A stretch of 22,848 nucleotides of DNA from RYN-431 sp036388295 (lineage in GTDB: Bacteria > Planctomycetota > Phycisphaerae > Tepidisphaerales > Tepidisphaeraceae): positions 1 through 22,848 of the forward strand of contig DASVSC010000298.1 of assembly GCA_036388295.1 (NCBI GenBank). Reading direction: 5' to 3'. Shown here piece after piece: positions 6,651 through 14,549 of this stretch (the stretch's first letter is position 1; each line of letters opens with the position of its first letter). The translations under genes were made by a program, and so were the position numbers. The notes under the pieces were generated by a model, which had not been told where the DNA came from, ran no database searches, and worked only from the letters and a program-made list of their open reading frames with translations.

Positions 6651-9600
6651 TTACGAGCAGCCCATGCTGTTGCCGCAGTTTTGGCATTTGTAGCAGGTGC
6701 CGCTGCGGACGGTGATGCTGCCGCAGACGTCGCAGGCGGGGGCGTCGCTTTGCATTTGGGTGCCTTGCTGGCTGAGGGGGTCGAGGGCGGCGCTTTGGCT
6801 CATGCGCGGGGAGGCCGGGGCGCTGGCGGTGGGGCGGGCGGGGCGTTGGGCGTGGCTGGTCAGGCCGCTGCCGTAGTCGAATGGCTTGGCGTCGGGCGAC
6901 GTGTCGTGGCGGGCGTCGGGGCCGGCTTCGTCGTGGTCGTCGTGGGCGGTTTCGCTGCTGACGCTGCCGGCGCGGGGCGTCGGGTTGGGCGTGGGCGCCT
7001 CGATTTTGCGCTGCGGCCGCTGGGGGGCGTTGGCGGCGCGGTAGCCGGGGACGAACTCCATGCCCATCCAGCGGAAGATGTAGTCCGTCAGGCTCTTGGC
7101 CATGGGGATTTCGGGGTTGCGGGTCATGCCGTTGGGTTCGAAGCGGGTGTGTTCGAACTTGCGGAGCAGGCTTTCGACGGGCACGCCGTACTGCAGGGCG
7201 ACGCTGACGAGCGTGGCGACGGTGTCCATCAGGCCGCCGATGGTGCTGCCTTCCTTGGCCATGGTGATGAACATCTCGCCGGGGGTGTTGTCCTCGTACA
7301 GGCCAACGGTGATGTACCCCTCATGGCCGGCGACGTCGAACTTGTGGGTGATGGCGTTGCGCGTGTCGGGCAGACGACGACGCAGGGGGCGTTCGACCAC
7401 GCGTTCGATGATCCGCTCGACGATGCGTGTGTCGGGGCGGGTGATGTTCTGGGTTTCGGACATGGCCACTGAACTGGCCATGCCGGCGACGTCGTTTGCG
7501 ACTTCTTCTTGCGCCGCTTTGACGTTGTCGGCGTCGTCGTCCTCGGACGCTTTATCGGCGTCTTCGTCGCTCTTGATGTTGAGCGGCTGGGACAGCTTCG
7601 ACCCGTCGCGGTAGAGGGCGTTGGCCTTGAGGCCCAGTTCCCAGCTGAGGCGGTAGGCGGCCTTGATGTCTTCGACGGTGGCCTCGTTGGGGAGGTTAAT
7701 GGTCTTGGAAATCGCGCCGCTGATGAAGGGCTGGGCGGTGGCCATCATGCGAATGTGGCCGTCGGCGTGGATGAAACGCTGGCCGGTCTTGCCGCACTTG
7801 TTGGCGCAGTCGAAGACGGGCAGGTGTTCGGGTTTCAGGTGCGGGGCGCCTTCGACGGTGCCGCGGCCGCAGATGTGGTCGCTGGCGGCGTCGATTTCCT
7901 TTTTGCTGAAGCCGAGGTGGCGCAACAGGTTGAACTTGGGCGCCTGCCAGGTTTCGGCGGGGATGCCCATCTGCGTCATGAACGCCTCGCCGAGCGCCCA
8001 GCCGTTGAAGGCAAAGCCCAGTTCGAACGTGCCCGGCAGCTGTTTTTCGATCGCGTCGAGCACTTCGTTGGTGAACCCGCGGGCCTTGAGGCTGGTGCGG
8101 TTGATGTGCGGGCTGCCGTCGAGGGTGAGGGTGCCGAGGACGAAGTTGAGGATCTCGCCGACCTGGGATTTGCTGTAGCCGAGGTTGACCAGGGCCGGCT
8201 CGAGGCTTTGGTTGGCGATCTTGAAGTAACCGCCGCCGGCGAGCTTTTTGAACTTCACGAGGGCGAAGTCGGGTTCGACGCCGGTGGTGTCGCAGTCCAT
8301 GAGCAGGCCGATGGTGCCGGTGGGGGCGATGACGGTGCTTTGGGCGTTGCGGTAGCCGTGCTTTTCGCCGAGGAACAGGGCGCGGTCCCAGCATTCCTGG
8401 GCCGACAGAAGCATGTCGCGGCTGGCGAGGGTGTCGCTGGCTTCGAATTGGCTGGCGTCGATGCCGACGGGCTTGATGTCGAGGCCTTCGTAGTCGCCGA
8501 GGGTGCGTTCGTACGCTTTGTCGTGGCGCACGTCGTACGCGGCGCGGCGGTGGTTGCGGATGACGCGGAGCATGTCCGGCTTGTTTTCCGCATAACCGGC
8601 GAACGGCCCGTGTTCGCGGGCCATTTCGGCGCTGGTGGCGTAGCTCTCGCCCGTCAGCACGGCGGTCAGGGCGGCGCAGATCGCCCGGCCCTTTTCGCTG
8701 TCATACGGGATGCCCGCCTGCATGAGCATCGCGCCGAGGTTGGCGTAGCCGAGGCCGAGCGTGCGGAACTTGTAGCTGAGGCGGGCGATGGCTTCGCTGG
8801 GGAAGCTGGCCATCAGCACGCTGATTTCCAGGACGGTGGTCCACAAACGTGTGCCGTGCTTAAAGCCTTCGAGGTCGAAGGAACGGGTTTCGCTGTCGAA
8901 GAAGGTGAGGACGTTCAGGCTGGCGAGGTTGCAGGCCGTGTCGTCGAGGAACATGTATTCCGAGCAGTTGTGCACGGTGACGCCGTTGGCGATGAAGCTG
9001 TGCGTGACGGGTTCGGTGAGGTCGAAGACCTGCTGCGCGCCGAGGTGCGTGAGCGAGGCGAACGCGTCCCAGTGGCCCGCGCCGCCGCCGTTGTTGGGCG
9101 TGGGCGTGGTGGTGACTTCGGCGATGGCGCAGGCGAGGCGCTGCAGCTTATCGCCGCTGAGCACGCCGATGTGCCGGCCGAAAGCGACGAGGCTTTCGGG
9201 GGCGACGCGCAGGACGTCGCCGGCGATGACGGCCTTGATGCCGAAGCCCAGCAGCAGGGTCTGCACGTCGCCGAGGAAGGCGTGGCTGCTGTTTTGCAAT
9301 TCGATCGTCGTCTCGGTGACGACGCCGTCGGCGGTGAACAAACCGCGGAGCAGGTGCTTTTGCGCCGCCAGGCCGGCGGTGAAGGCGTCGTCGCTCAGAC
9401 GCGTGGCGTGATGGTCGGTGCGGACGTAGGCGCGAAGGCGGCTGAGGACGCGGCGGTTTTCGATCGTGAGCGACAGCGTCGATGAATCGACCCCGCCGGC
9501 GTCGCCGTCGGCGAGCATCAGTTCGTTCGTGTAGTCGTCGGCGTACTTGCTCGGGATGAAGTGATCGACGACGTACTGCGCCAGGCGGCCGGCGTGGTCC

Positions 9601-11192
9601 TGCGGCAGGCACTTGCCCAGGTGCAGGGCGTTCAGGTTGCCGTTCGTCTGGCTCATCAGCAGGCCGACGAGGTGGAACAGCTCGGCGTCGTGCGGCTCGC
9701 CGATCTGCTCGGTGGCGGCGTGGAAGTCGGGCAAACGGACCTGATCGGCGGTCGTCAGTTGCGAGGCGGGCACCCAGCCGCGGGTTTTCGTCCAGACCTT
9801 ATGGTCGGCCGTCAGCTTGAGGCAGTAGCCGCTTTCGGTTTTGAGTTCGTACACGTCCTTATGGCCGCTGGGGAAAGCGCCTTCGGTGACGTGGATTTCT
9901 TTGCCTTCGACGTTGGTGACGAGGCGGGCGGGCAGGTGGATCATCGAGTCGATGCGCCGCCAGATGCCGCCAGGGGTGAGGACGCGGGTGTCGCCGGTGA
10001 CGCACGGATTGCTGGCGTTGATGCGGCCGCTGTTCGGGGCGGTGTGCCACTGGTTGATCGTGGTGTCGAACTGCACGCCCGGGTCGGCGCAGCGCCAGGC
10101 GGCGAAGCTGATCTGGTCCCACAAATCGCTGGCCTTGAGGGTCTTGGCAATCTTGTTGGTGATGCGGTAGGTGAGGTTCCAGTCGCCGCCGTTGTCGATG
10201 GCTTCGAAGAAGCTGTTAGGGATGCGGACGCTGTTGTTGGAGTTCTGGCCGCTGACGGTGAAGTAGGCTTCGCCGTTGAAGTCGTAGTCGAGCTTCAGCT
10301 TCAGCTTCTTGGCCAGTTCCTGCTGGTCCTTGGACAGCACCTTCATGCCTTCGGCCAAGGCGGCGACTTTGATTTCCTCGCGGACCTTCCAGTTCACGAA
10401 GTCTTCGATGTCGGGGTGATCGAGGTCAAGGCAGACCATCTTGGCGGCGCGGCGGGTGGTGCCGCCGGATTTAATCGCGCCGGCGGCGCGGTCGCCGATT
10501 TTGAGGAACGACATCAATCCGGATGAACGGCCGCCGCCGCTGAGTTTTTCGTTCTCGCCGCGGACTTTGCTGAAGTTGGAGCCGGTGCCGCTGCCGTATT
10601 TGAACAGGCGGGCTTCGCGGGTCCACAGGTCCATGATGCCGCCGTCGCCGACGAGGTCATCGCGCACGGACTGAATGAAGCAGGCGTGCGGCTGCGGGTG
10701 TTCGTAGGCGTTGGTCGATTGCGTCAGTTCGCCGGTCTTCGGGTCGCAGTAGTAGTGGCCCTGGGCGGGGCCGGTGATGCCGTAGGCCCAGTTCAGGCCG
10801 GTGTTGAACCACTGCGGGCTGTTGGGGGCGCACTGCTGGTGCAGCATCATGTGGCAGAGTTCGTCGTAGAACGCCTGGGCGTCCTCGGCGGTGTCAAAAT
10901 AGCCGTGCGTTTCGCCCCAGAAGCGCCAGCAGCCGACGAGGCGGTGAATGACTTGGCGGGCAGATTTCTCAGGCCCTTTGCTGCCGTCCGCCTGCGGCAC
11001 GCCGGCCTTGCGGAAGTACTTGCTGACCATGATGTCGGTCGCCAGCTGGCTCCACGAAGCGGGGATCTCGGCGTCCTTCATTTCGAACACGACGCTGCCG
11101 TCGGGATTGGTGATCCGACTCGTGCGCTGTTCCCACTGGACGGTAGAGAAGACGTCACGGCCCGCTTGGGTGAACCGGCGATTGATTTTCAT
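6651..11192 (-). CDS. nrdJ: Adenosylcobalamin-dependent ribonucleotide reductase (class II), intein-containing precursor
   Basis: The 1513-residue precursor would be spliced to a mature enzyme of 1167 residues that reduces ribonucleotides to deoxyribonucleotides with coenzyme B12 as radical source. The catalytic core is complete: redox Cys171 (HACFI) and Cys754 (DTACNLASLN), thiyl-radical Cys743 flanked by Asn395 and Glu745 once NP and CSE are joined, and barrel segments such as FKYGSGTGSNFSKVRGE, KMVCLDLDHPDIEDF and VIAPTGTIGLLMDCDTTG-type text. A C-terminal cysteine cluster (1487, 1490, 1500, 1503, 1506, 1512) matches the zinc-ribbon/redox tail of long NrdJ proteins. The intein spans residues 397-742. 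The start ATG follows AAGG eight bases upstream. No oxygen-dependent NrdB-type partner is seen, as expected for class II. It is downstream of dcd and three lipoprotein genes on the same strand. Confidence 0.95.
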   Translation of the reverse strand: MKINRRFTQAGRDVFSTVQWEQRTSRITNPDGSVVFEMKDAEIPASWSQLATDIMVSKYFRKAGVPQADGSKGPEKSARQVIHRLVGCWRFWGETHGYFDTAEDAQAFYDELCHMMLHQQCAPNSPQWFNTGLNWAYGITGPAQGHYYCDPKTGELTQSTNAYEHPQPHACFIQSVRDDLVGDGGIMDLWTREARLFKYGSGTGSNFSKVRGENEKLSGGGRSSGLMSFLKIGDRAAGAIKSGGTTRRAAKMVCLDLDHPDIEDFVNWKVREEIKVAALAEGMKVLSKDQQELAKKLKLKLDYDFNGEAYFTVSGQNSNNSVRIPNSFFEAIDNGGDWNLTYRITNKIAKTLKASDLWDQISFAAWRCADPGVQFDTTINQWHTAPNSGRINASNPCVTGDTRVLTPGGIWRRIDSMIHLPARLVTNVEGKEIHVTEGAFPSGHKDVYELKTESGYCLKLTADHKVWTKTRGWVPASQLTTADQVRLPDFHAATEQIGEPHDAELFHLVGLLMSQTNGNLNALHLGKCLPQDHAGRLAQYVVDHFIPSKYADDYTNELMLADGDAGGVDSSTLSLTIENRRVLSRLRAYVRTDHHATRLSDDAFTAGLAAQKHLLRGLFTADGVVTETTIELQNSSHAFLGDVQTLLLGFGIKAVIAGDVLRVAPESLVAFGRHIGVLSGDKLQRLACAIAEVTTTPTPNNGGGAGHWDAFASLTHLGAQQVFDLTEPVTHSFIANGVTVHNCSEYMFLDDTACNLASLNVLTFFDSETRSFDLEGFKHGTRLWTTVLEISVLMASFPSEAIARLSYKFRTLGLGYANLGAMLMQAGIPYDSEKGRAICAALTAVLTGESYATSAEMAREHGPFAGYAENKPDMLRVIRNHRRAAYDVRHDKAYERTLGDYEGLDIKPVGIDASQFEASDTLASRDMLLSAQECWDRALFLGEKHGYRNAQSTVIAPTGTIGLLMDCDTTGVEPDFALVKFKKLAGGGYFKIANQSLEPALVNLGYSKSQVGEILNFVLGTLTLDGSPHINRTSLKARGFTNEVLDAIEKQLPGTFELGFAFNGWALGEAFMTQMGIPAETWQAPKFNLLRHLGFSKKEIDAASDHICGRGTVEGAPHLKPEHLPVFDCANKCGKTGQRFIHADGHIRMMATAQPFISGAISKTINLPNEATVEDIKAAYRLSWELGLKANALYRDGSKLSQPLNIKSDEDADKASEDDDADNVKAAQEEVANDVAGMASSVAMSETQNITRPDTRIVERIIERVVERPLRRRLPDTRNAITHKFDVAGHEGYITVGLYEDNTPGEMFITMAKEGSTIGGLMDTVATLVSVALQYGVPVESLLRKFEHTRFEPNGMTRNPEIPMAKSLTDYIFRWMGMEFVPGYRAANAPQRPQRKIEAPTPNPTPRAGSVSSETAHDDHDEAGPDARHDTSPDAKPFDYGSGLTSHAQRPARPTASAPASPRMSQSAALDPLSQQGTQMQSDAPACDVCGSITVRSGTCYKCQNCGNSMGCS
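8967..10004 (-). other. Intein inserted at the catalytic cysteine of NrdJ
   Basis: The element encodes 346 residues (Cys397 to Asn742 of the precursor). Splicing motifs are intact: block A begins with Cys397 in CVTGDTRVLTPGG; block B has TADH with His464; blocks F and G read VFDLTEPVTHSFIANG then VTVHN, ending in His741-Asn742 followed by Cys743 as the +1 nucleophile. Between them lies a LAGLIDADG-type homing-nuclease region. Its second motif, LLRGLFTADG with Asp622, is intact. The first, HLVGLLMSQTNGN (508-519), lacks the expected acidic residue, so nuclease activity is doubtful. Insertion falls between NASNP and CSEY, directly before the thiyl-radical cysteine, so the enzyme cannot work until splicing occurs. 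Base composition matches the host gene, which suggests long residence. Confidence 0.93.
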
Positions 11193-11256
11193 GGCGACGA
11201 CCTTGCAGAAATGGTTACGACGAAATCGGATACGACAGGGCGACGGAATCCCTGAC

Positions 11257-11284
11257 GTGGGCGATCGGGTGTCCGACCGCCCAC
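11257..11284 (-). terminator. Strong hairpin between the third lipoprotein gene and nrdJ
   Basis: GTGGGCG (11257-11263) pairs with CGCCCAC (11278-11284), and an inner TCGG-CCGA stem closes a 4-base loop. It lies 40 bases after the lipoprotein stop and 64 before the nrdJ start. It may end or attenuate the lipoprotein transcript, or be a leader structure for nrdJ. No cobalamin-riboswitch consensus (B12 box) is recognisable around it. Confidence 0.4.
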
Positions 11285-11324
11285 GAGAAGGGCGTTAAGT
11301 TATTCGGGCCAGACGCCTGATCGA

Positions 11325-11753
11325 TTAATCGATGGATCGGGCGTCAAGACGCAGCTCGTAGCTGCTTTCGGGCGACAGGTTCGGGTTCTTAAAGACGGTC
11401 GGCAACACGTTGCCCGCACCGCCGATGGTGATCGTTTGTGCGGCCCCGTTGACGCCGACGGCCTGGCCCTTCTGGAGCAGGTAAGACCCGATGACGCGCG
11501 GCGCGTAGCGCTTGTCGTCGTTCGGGCGTAGTTTCTCGAAACGGCTGTAGTCGATGAGGTAAAGCGTGCCCGGGGTGGTAGCGATGTACGACACGCTGCC
11601 CGTGCCCGTGCCGACGCTCTTCGCGCCCATCGGGACGTAGTTGCGGTACTCGTTGGTCACGCCTTGGCCGGGAAATTGTTCGTAGCCGCAGCCGCCGCTG
11701 AAAGCTGCCAGGCCTAAGCCGCCGGCCACGAGGAAGAGTGCCGAGAGTCGCAT
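11325..11753 (-). CDS. Small lipoprotein, third of three tandem relatives
   Basis: The 142-residue product has a typical lipoprotein signal (LFLVAGGLGLAAFSGGC, Cys22 as lipidation site). The mature part includes VSYIATTPGTLYLIDYSRFEKL, which parallels AFIASQPGRLTVIDTTARSKI in the first and SLIVTNGGWIKIVDATDNTLI in the second lipoprotein upstream, then a variable beta-rich region and a terminal SPESSYELRLDA that occupies the place of DPTHHFVVTF. I therefore take the three as diverged duplicates. The ATG at 11753 is preferred over 11783 because GGAG lies seven bases before it and the signal peptide then begins correctly. It is 63 bases from the gene above and 132 from nrdJ. The family is not recognised; a membrane- or wall-associated structural or binding role is inference only. 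Confidence 0.7.
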   Translation of the reverse strand: MRLSALFLVAGGLGLAAFSGGCGYEQFPGQGVTNEYRNYVPMGAKSVGTGTGSVSYIATTPGTLYLIDYSRFEKLRPNDDKRYAPRVIGSYLLQKGQAVGVNGAAQTITIGGAGNVLPTVFKNPNLSPESSYELRLDARSID

Positions 11754-11816
11754 GTCATTGCTCCGAAAGAAAAGTCTGCTCAAAACGCCCGTCGCCCGAG
11801 CCGGTCCCGGCGGCGC

Positions 11817-12191
11817 TCACCGCTGATAGTAGATCTCGAAGCGGTGCGTCGGATCGATCGGCTGAACGATTGTGGGCTTTTCGCCCTTATCAGACGTCGC
11901 GCTGTAGACGACGCCTTTCAATTCCGGGTCCAGTCGCACGACCAGCCCGCCGACGGTGGCGGGCAGTTGGGCGGTGTGGATCAGGGTGTTGTCGGTGGCG
12001 TCGACGATTTTGATCCAGCCGCCGTTGGTCACGATCAGCGACAGCGGCGGCTGGCCGACGCCGGCCATTTCGTAGGTTTTTTCGATAATCGGCACCTTCA
12101 GGTCGGCCTTGTGCGGGTCGTCCTTGGAGGTGTGCTGGCAGCCGGCGGCGGCGAGAACCGACAATGCGAAGAGGGAAAGGGTGGTTTTCAT
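11817..12191 (-). CDS. Small lipoprotein, second of three tandem relatives
   Basis: The 124-residue product starts MKTTLSLFALSVLAAAGC with Cys18 as probable lipidation site. The rest contains PPLSLIVTNGGWIKIVDATD, a strand GGLVVRLDPELKGVVY and the terminal signature PIDPTHRFEIYYQR. The last closely matches GIDPTHHFVVTFVP in the lipoprotein gene above (12257-12688). The frame is open up to 12242, but the start at 12191 is supported by AAGGA ten bases upstream and by the signal peptide. The spacing of 63 to 65 bases to both neighbours fits a single transcript. Function unknown; the repeating pattern of short strands suggests a small beta-sandwich. Confidence 0.7.
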   Translation of the reverse strand: MKTTLSLFALSVLAAAGCQHTSKDDPHKADLKVPIIEKTYEMAGVGQPPLSLIVTNGGWIKIVDATDNTLIHTAQLPATVGGLVVRLDPELKGVVYSATSDKGEKPTIVQPIDPTHRFEIYYQR

Positions 12192-12256
12192 GACGTTCAT
12201 CCTTAGCCGTCGAGATGGCCAGTTTAAAGTTCGCATCAACATCGAGTCTTAAAGAG

Positions 12257-12688
12257 TTACTCCGCCGATGGCCGCGTTACAGCCTTACTCGGCGGGCGGG
12301 TGTTCGGTACGAAAGTCACAACAAAATGGTGCGTCGGATCAATGCCGACCAATTCCACTTCCGCGGTGCCTTCCACTTCCGTGTTGCCTTTCACGGACAA
12401 TTGTGTCGTGGCCGCGTGAACTACGACCAATGCTTTTCGTTTTCCGTCAAGCCGCAGCATGGGCGATCCACTGACCATTCCATCACTTAAATCGATGAAG
12501 AAAATTTTGCTGCGTGCGGTGGTGTCGATCACGGTGAGCCGACCCGGCTGCGATGCAATGAAAGCCATTGGCGGGTAGCCAACCAAGATCGCGTTTGGGT
12601 CTTCCAGCCACGTGGCCGGCCCTTTTGGTGTCGCACACCCGCCGATGAAGAGGGCGGTTGCCAAGGTTGTGATGATCGCTTTTCGCAT
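12257..12688 (-). CDS. Small lipoprotein, first of three tandem relatives
   Basis: The 143-residue product has the signal MRKAIITTLATALFIGGC with Cys18 in the lipobox IGGC. The mature region contains PPMAFIASQPGRLTVIDTTA, SPMLRLDGKRKALVVVHA and, near the end, GIDPTHHFVVTFVP, followed by a short proline-rich tail. It starts 14 bases after the dcd stop, with AAAGGGG just before the ATG, and is probably co-transcribed with dcd. The frame is open upstream to 12886, but that part only reads the dcd gene in a wrong frame. The family is unrecognised. Its position between two dNTP enzymes may reflect chance operon growth rather than a shared task. Confidence 0.75.
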   Translation of the reverse strand: MRKAIITTLATALFIGGCATPKGPATWLEDPNAILVGYPPMAFIASQPGRLTVIDTTARSKIFFIDLSDGMVSGSPMLRLDGKRKALVVVHAATTQLSVKGNTEVEGTAEVELVGIDPTHHFVVTFVPNTRPPSKAVTRPSAE

Positions 12689-12702
12689 CCCCTTTGGCCT
12701 TT

Positions 12703-13275
12703 CTAGTCCACCATCGGCAGCGTCAGCCCCGCCTGGTCCTGGTATTTGCCGCCCTTGTCGGCGTAGCTGACCGCACACACGCGGTCGGCCTTGAGGAATA
12801 CCATCTGGGCGATGCCTTCGTTGGCGTAAATCTTGGCCGGCAGGGGCGTTGTATTGCTGATTTCGATCGTCACCTTGCCGCGCCATTCCGGCTCCAGCGG
12901 CGTGACGTTCACGATAATGCCGCAGCGGGCGTACGTGCTTTTGCCCACGCAGATCGCCAGCACATTACGCGGGATGTGGAACACTTCCACCGTCTCGCAC
13001 AATGCGAAGCTGTTCGGCGGGATGATCACGTGATCGCGGCCGGTGTTTTTGGTGTCGACGGTGACGAACAGGTCGTCCGTGAACGCCTTCGGGTCCACCA
13101 CGGCCTGCCCGCCGGTGCGGCTGACGTTGGTGAAGATCTTGAACGCCGTGCCGACGCGCACGTCGTAGCCGTAACTGCTGACGCCGTAGCTGATTCGGCC
13201 GTTGCGTTTGACGTTTTCCTCGAACGGCTCGATGCCGACGAGTTCACGGATTTGGCTGTCGCACAGAACGCCCAT
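12703..13275 (-). CDS. dcd: dCTP deaminase
   Basis: The 190-residue enzyme converts dCTP to dUTP and ammonia, feeding dTMP synthesis. Family marks are SYGYDVRVG (34-42), the phosphate-binding segment KSTYARCG (112-119) with Arg117, VTPLEPEW (124-131) and KVTIEISN (134-141) with the catalytic glutamate Glu138, which has the same number as in the E. coli enzyme. Further along, IYANEGIAQMVF matches the C-terminal core. Length is typical of the homotrimeric family. The C-terminal YADKGGKYQDQAGLTLP could close over the nucleotide; whether it also hydrolyses dUTP, as in some archaeal relatives, cannot be decided by eye. AAGGAG lies nine bases before the ATG. A promoter with two NrdR-like boxes lies 57-108 bases upstream. 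Confidence 0.95.
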   Translation of the reverse strand: MGVLCDSQIRELVGIEPFEENVKRNGRISYGVSSYGYDVRVGTAFKIFTNVSRTGGQAVVDPKAFTDDLFVTVDTKNTGRDHVIIPPNSFALCETVEVFHIPRNVLAICVGKSTYARCGIIVNVTPLEPEWRGKVTIEISNTTPLPAKIYANEGIAQMVFLKADRVCAVSYADKGGKYQDQAGLTLPMVD

Positions 13276-13331
13276 GATGGCTGACTCCTTCGATTCGGCC
13301 TGTCCCGCACCACTTATCGGCGGGACGTCAA

Positions 13332-13383
13332 ACTCTACACAAGATATTGTGGATCGTAAAATGAAAAGCGCTAAATGTAGCGC
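13332..13383 (-). promoter_or_regulatory. dcd promoter with tandem NrdR-like boxes
   Basis: Two 16-bp palindromes lie upstream of dcd: ACACAAGATATTGTGG (13337-13352), matching the NrdR consensus ACACWATATATWGTGT at 14 of 16 positions, and GCGCTAAATGTAGCGC (13368-13383), matching at 10 of 16 but fully palindromic in its outer six bases. Their starts are 31 bp apart, the three-turn spacing known for NrdR box pairs. On the minus strand TTTACG (13355-13360) and TAGAGT (13332-13337), 17 bases apart, would serve as -35 and -10, which places the first box in the promoter spacer. Repression by NrdR-ATP/dATP is inferred. The divergent holB gene starts about 150 bases away and could be affected too. 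Confidence 0.6.
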
Positions 13384-13535
13384 TATCCGGAGCTAAACGA
13401 AACGCATCTCAAACGATAACAGGACGTTAAGACAAGAAAGCAATTTTTCCGCTGGCGGATCAAGTTGTTCACGGGCTGTGCACGGCCGTCGCAGGTGGTA
13501 GGATCGGGCGTTTCCGGGCAAGGTCGATAACGCTT

Positions 13536-14540
13536 TTGGCTAATCTTTTTTCATCAATTCTAGATCAAACCGAGGCCCTCGGGCAGATCGACGCGGCGCT
13601 GCGGGCCGGCCGCCTGCCGCACGGCGTGATTTTCGCCGGCCCGCCCGGCGTCGGGAAGGCCACCACCGCCACGGCTCTGGCGAAACGGTTCCTGTGCAAC
13701 GACGGCGAAGACGCCTACGCCATGGGCCTGATCGACGCCGGCACGCACCCGGATTACCACGTGATTACGAAGGAACTGGTCCGTCTCACCAGCAAAACCA
13801 GCAAGGCCACCACGCTGTCCATCGACGTGATTCGCGATCACCTGGTTGCCCCTGCCATGAAAAAGACGGTGGTGGGGCAGGGGAAGGTTTTTATCGTCGA
13901 AGAAGCCGACCTGATGCAGCCGGCGGCGCAGAACGCGATTCTGAAAACGCTGGAAGAACCCGCCGGGCGGACGCTGATTATCCTGCTGACGCCCAAGCCG
14001 GAAGACCTGCTGCAGACGATCCGGTCGCGGGCGCAGGTGTTCCGGTTCGGGGCCTTGTCCGACAAAACGGTGTTAAACGGGCTGAAACTGCGGGGCGTCG
14101 AGCCGAAGCTGGCCGAGCAGGCGACGCGGATCGCCGACGGGTCGCTGGGATTGGCCCTGAAATGGACGAACGACGGCGTGACCGAGCGCAGCCGCGACCT
14201 GTTCGCCCACCTCGACGGCCTGCTGCTGGCCCGGCCGACGGCTGACCTGGCGGATTGGTTCAAAACCGCGTCGGACGCGTACGCCACGAAGCAGCTCGAG
14301 CACGACGAACTGGCCAGCAAAGACCGCGCGACCCGCGACGGCCTGGGCGTCTACCTTCGCCTCACGGCCCGGCATTTTCAGGCCGCCCTGCGCACCGAAT
14401 CGAACGGCGACGCCCTGGAACGCCTGTGCGGCGGGATCGACAGCGTCGTGCGCTGTGAGCAATACCTCGACGGGAACGTGAACATCGCCCTGGCGTTGCA
14501 GCAGTTGGGTGCGACGCTACAAACGCTGTTCGTACGGTGA
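13536..14540 (+). CDS. holB: DNA polymerase III delta' subunit (clamp-loader ATPase)
   Basis: The 334-residue protein belongs to the AAA+ clamp-loader family that helps place the sliding clamp on DNA. Seen are the Walker A loop AGPPGVGKAT (34-43, Lys41), a Walker B-like VFIVEEADLM (118-127) with Glu-Glu, the sensor region AQNAILKTLEEP (131-142) and TIRSRAQVFRF (161-171), the SRC-motif position read here as SRA. The four-cysteine zinc module between Walker A and B of many DnaX/HolB proteins is absent, with only Cys54 remaining. It is called delta' rather than tau/gamma because of its length and lack of a tau-like tail. The start is TTG at 13536; no ATG lies near, and AAGG occurs about 12 bases before. 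It is divergent from dcd. Confidence 0.85.
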   Translation: MANLFSSILDQTEALGQIDAALRAGRLPHGVIFAGPPGVGKATTATALAKRFLCNDGEDAYAMGLIDAGTHPDYHVITKELVRLTSKTSKATTLSIDVIRDHLVAPAMKKTVVGQGKVFIVEEADLMQPAAQNAILKTLEEPAGRTLIILLTPKPEDLLQTIRSRAQVFRFGALSDKTVLNGLKLRGVEPKLAEQATRIADGSLGLALKWTNDGVTERSRDLFAHLDGLLLARPTADLADWFKTASDAYATKQLEHDELASKDRATRDGLGVYLRLTARHFQAALRTESNGDALERLCGGIDSVVRCEQYLDGNVNIALALQQLGATLQTLFVR

Positions 14541-14549
14541 TAGTAATTT

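Noticed and set aside
7509..9485. 658-codon plus-strand frame opposite nrdJ
   Set aside because: It is antisense to a clearly real gene and is rich in Ala/Val/Gly/Glu, as expected from the mirror of high-GC codons; no domain is seen.
8967..10004. Inteined nrdJ as two separate genes or a frameshifted gene
   Set aside because: The frame is continuous through both junctions and splicing residues are in place.
11193..11324. Cobalamin riboswitch before the B12-dependent nrdJ
   Set aside because: Only 132 bases are available and no B12-box consensus is visible; there is just one simple hairpin.
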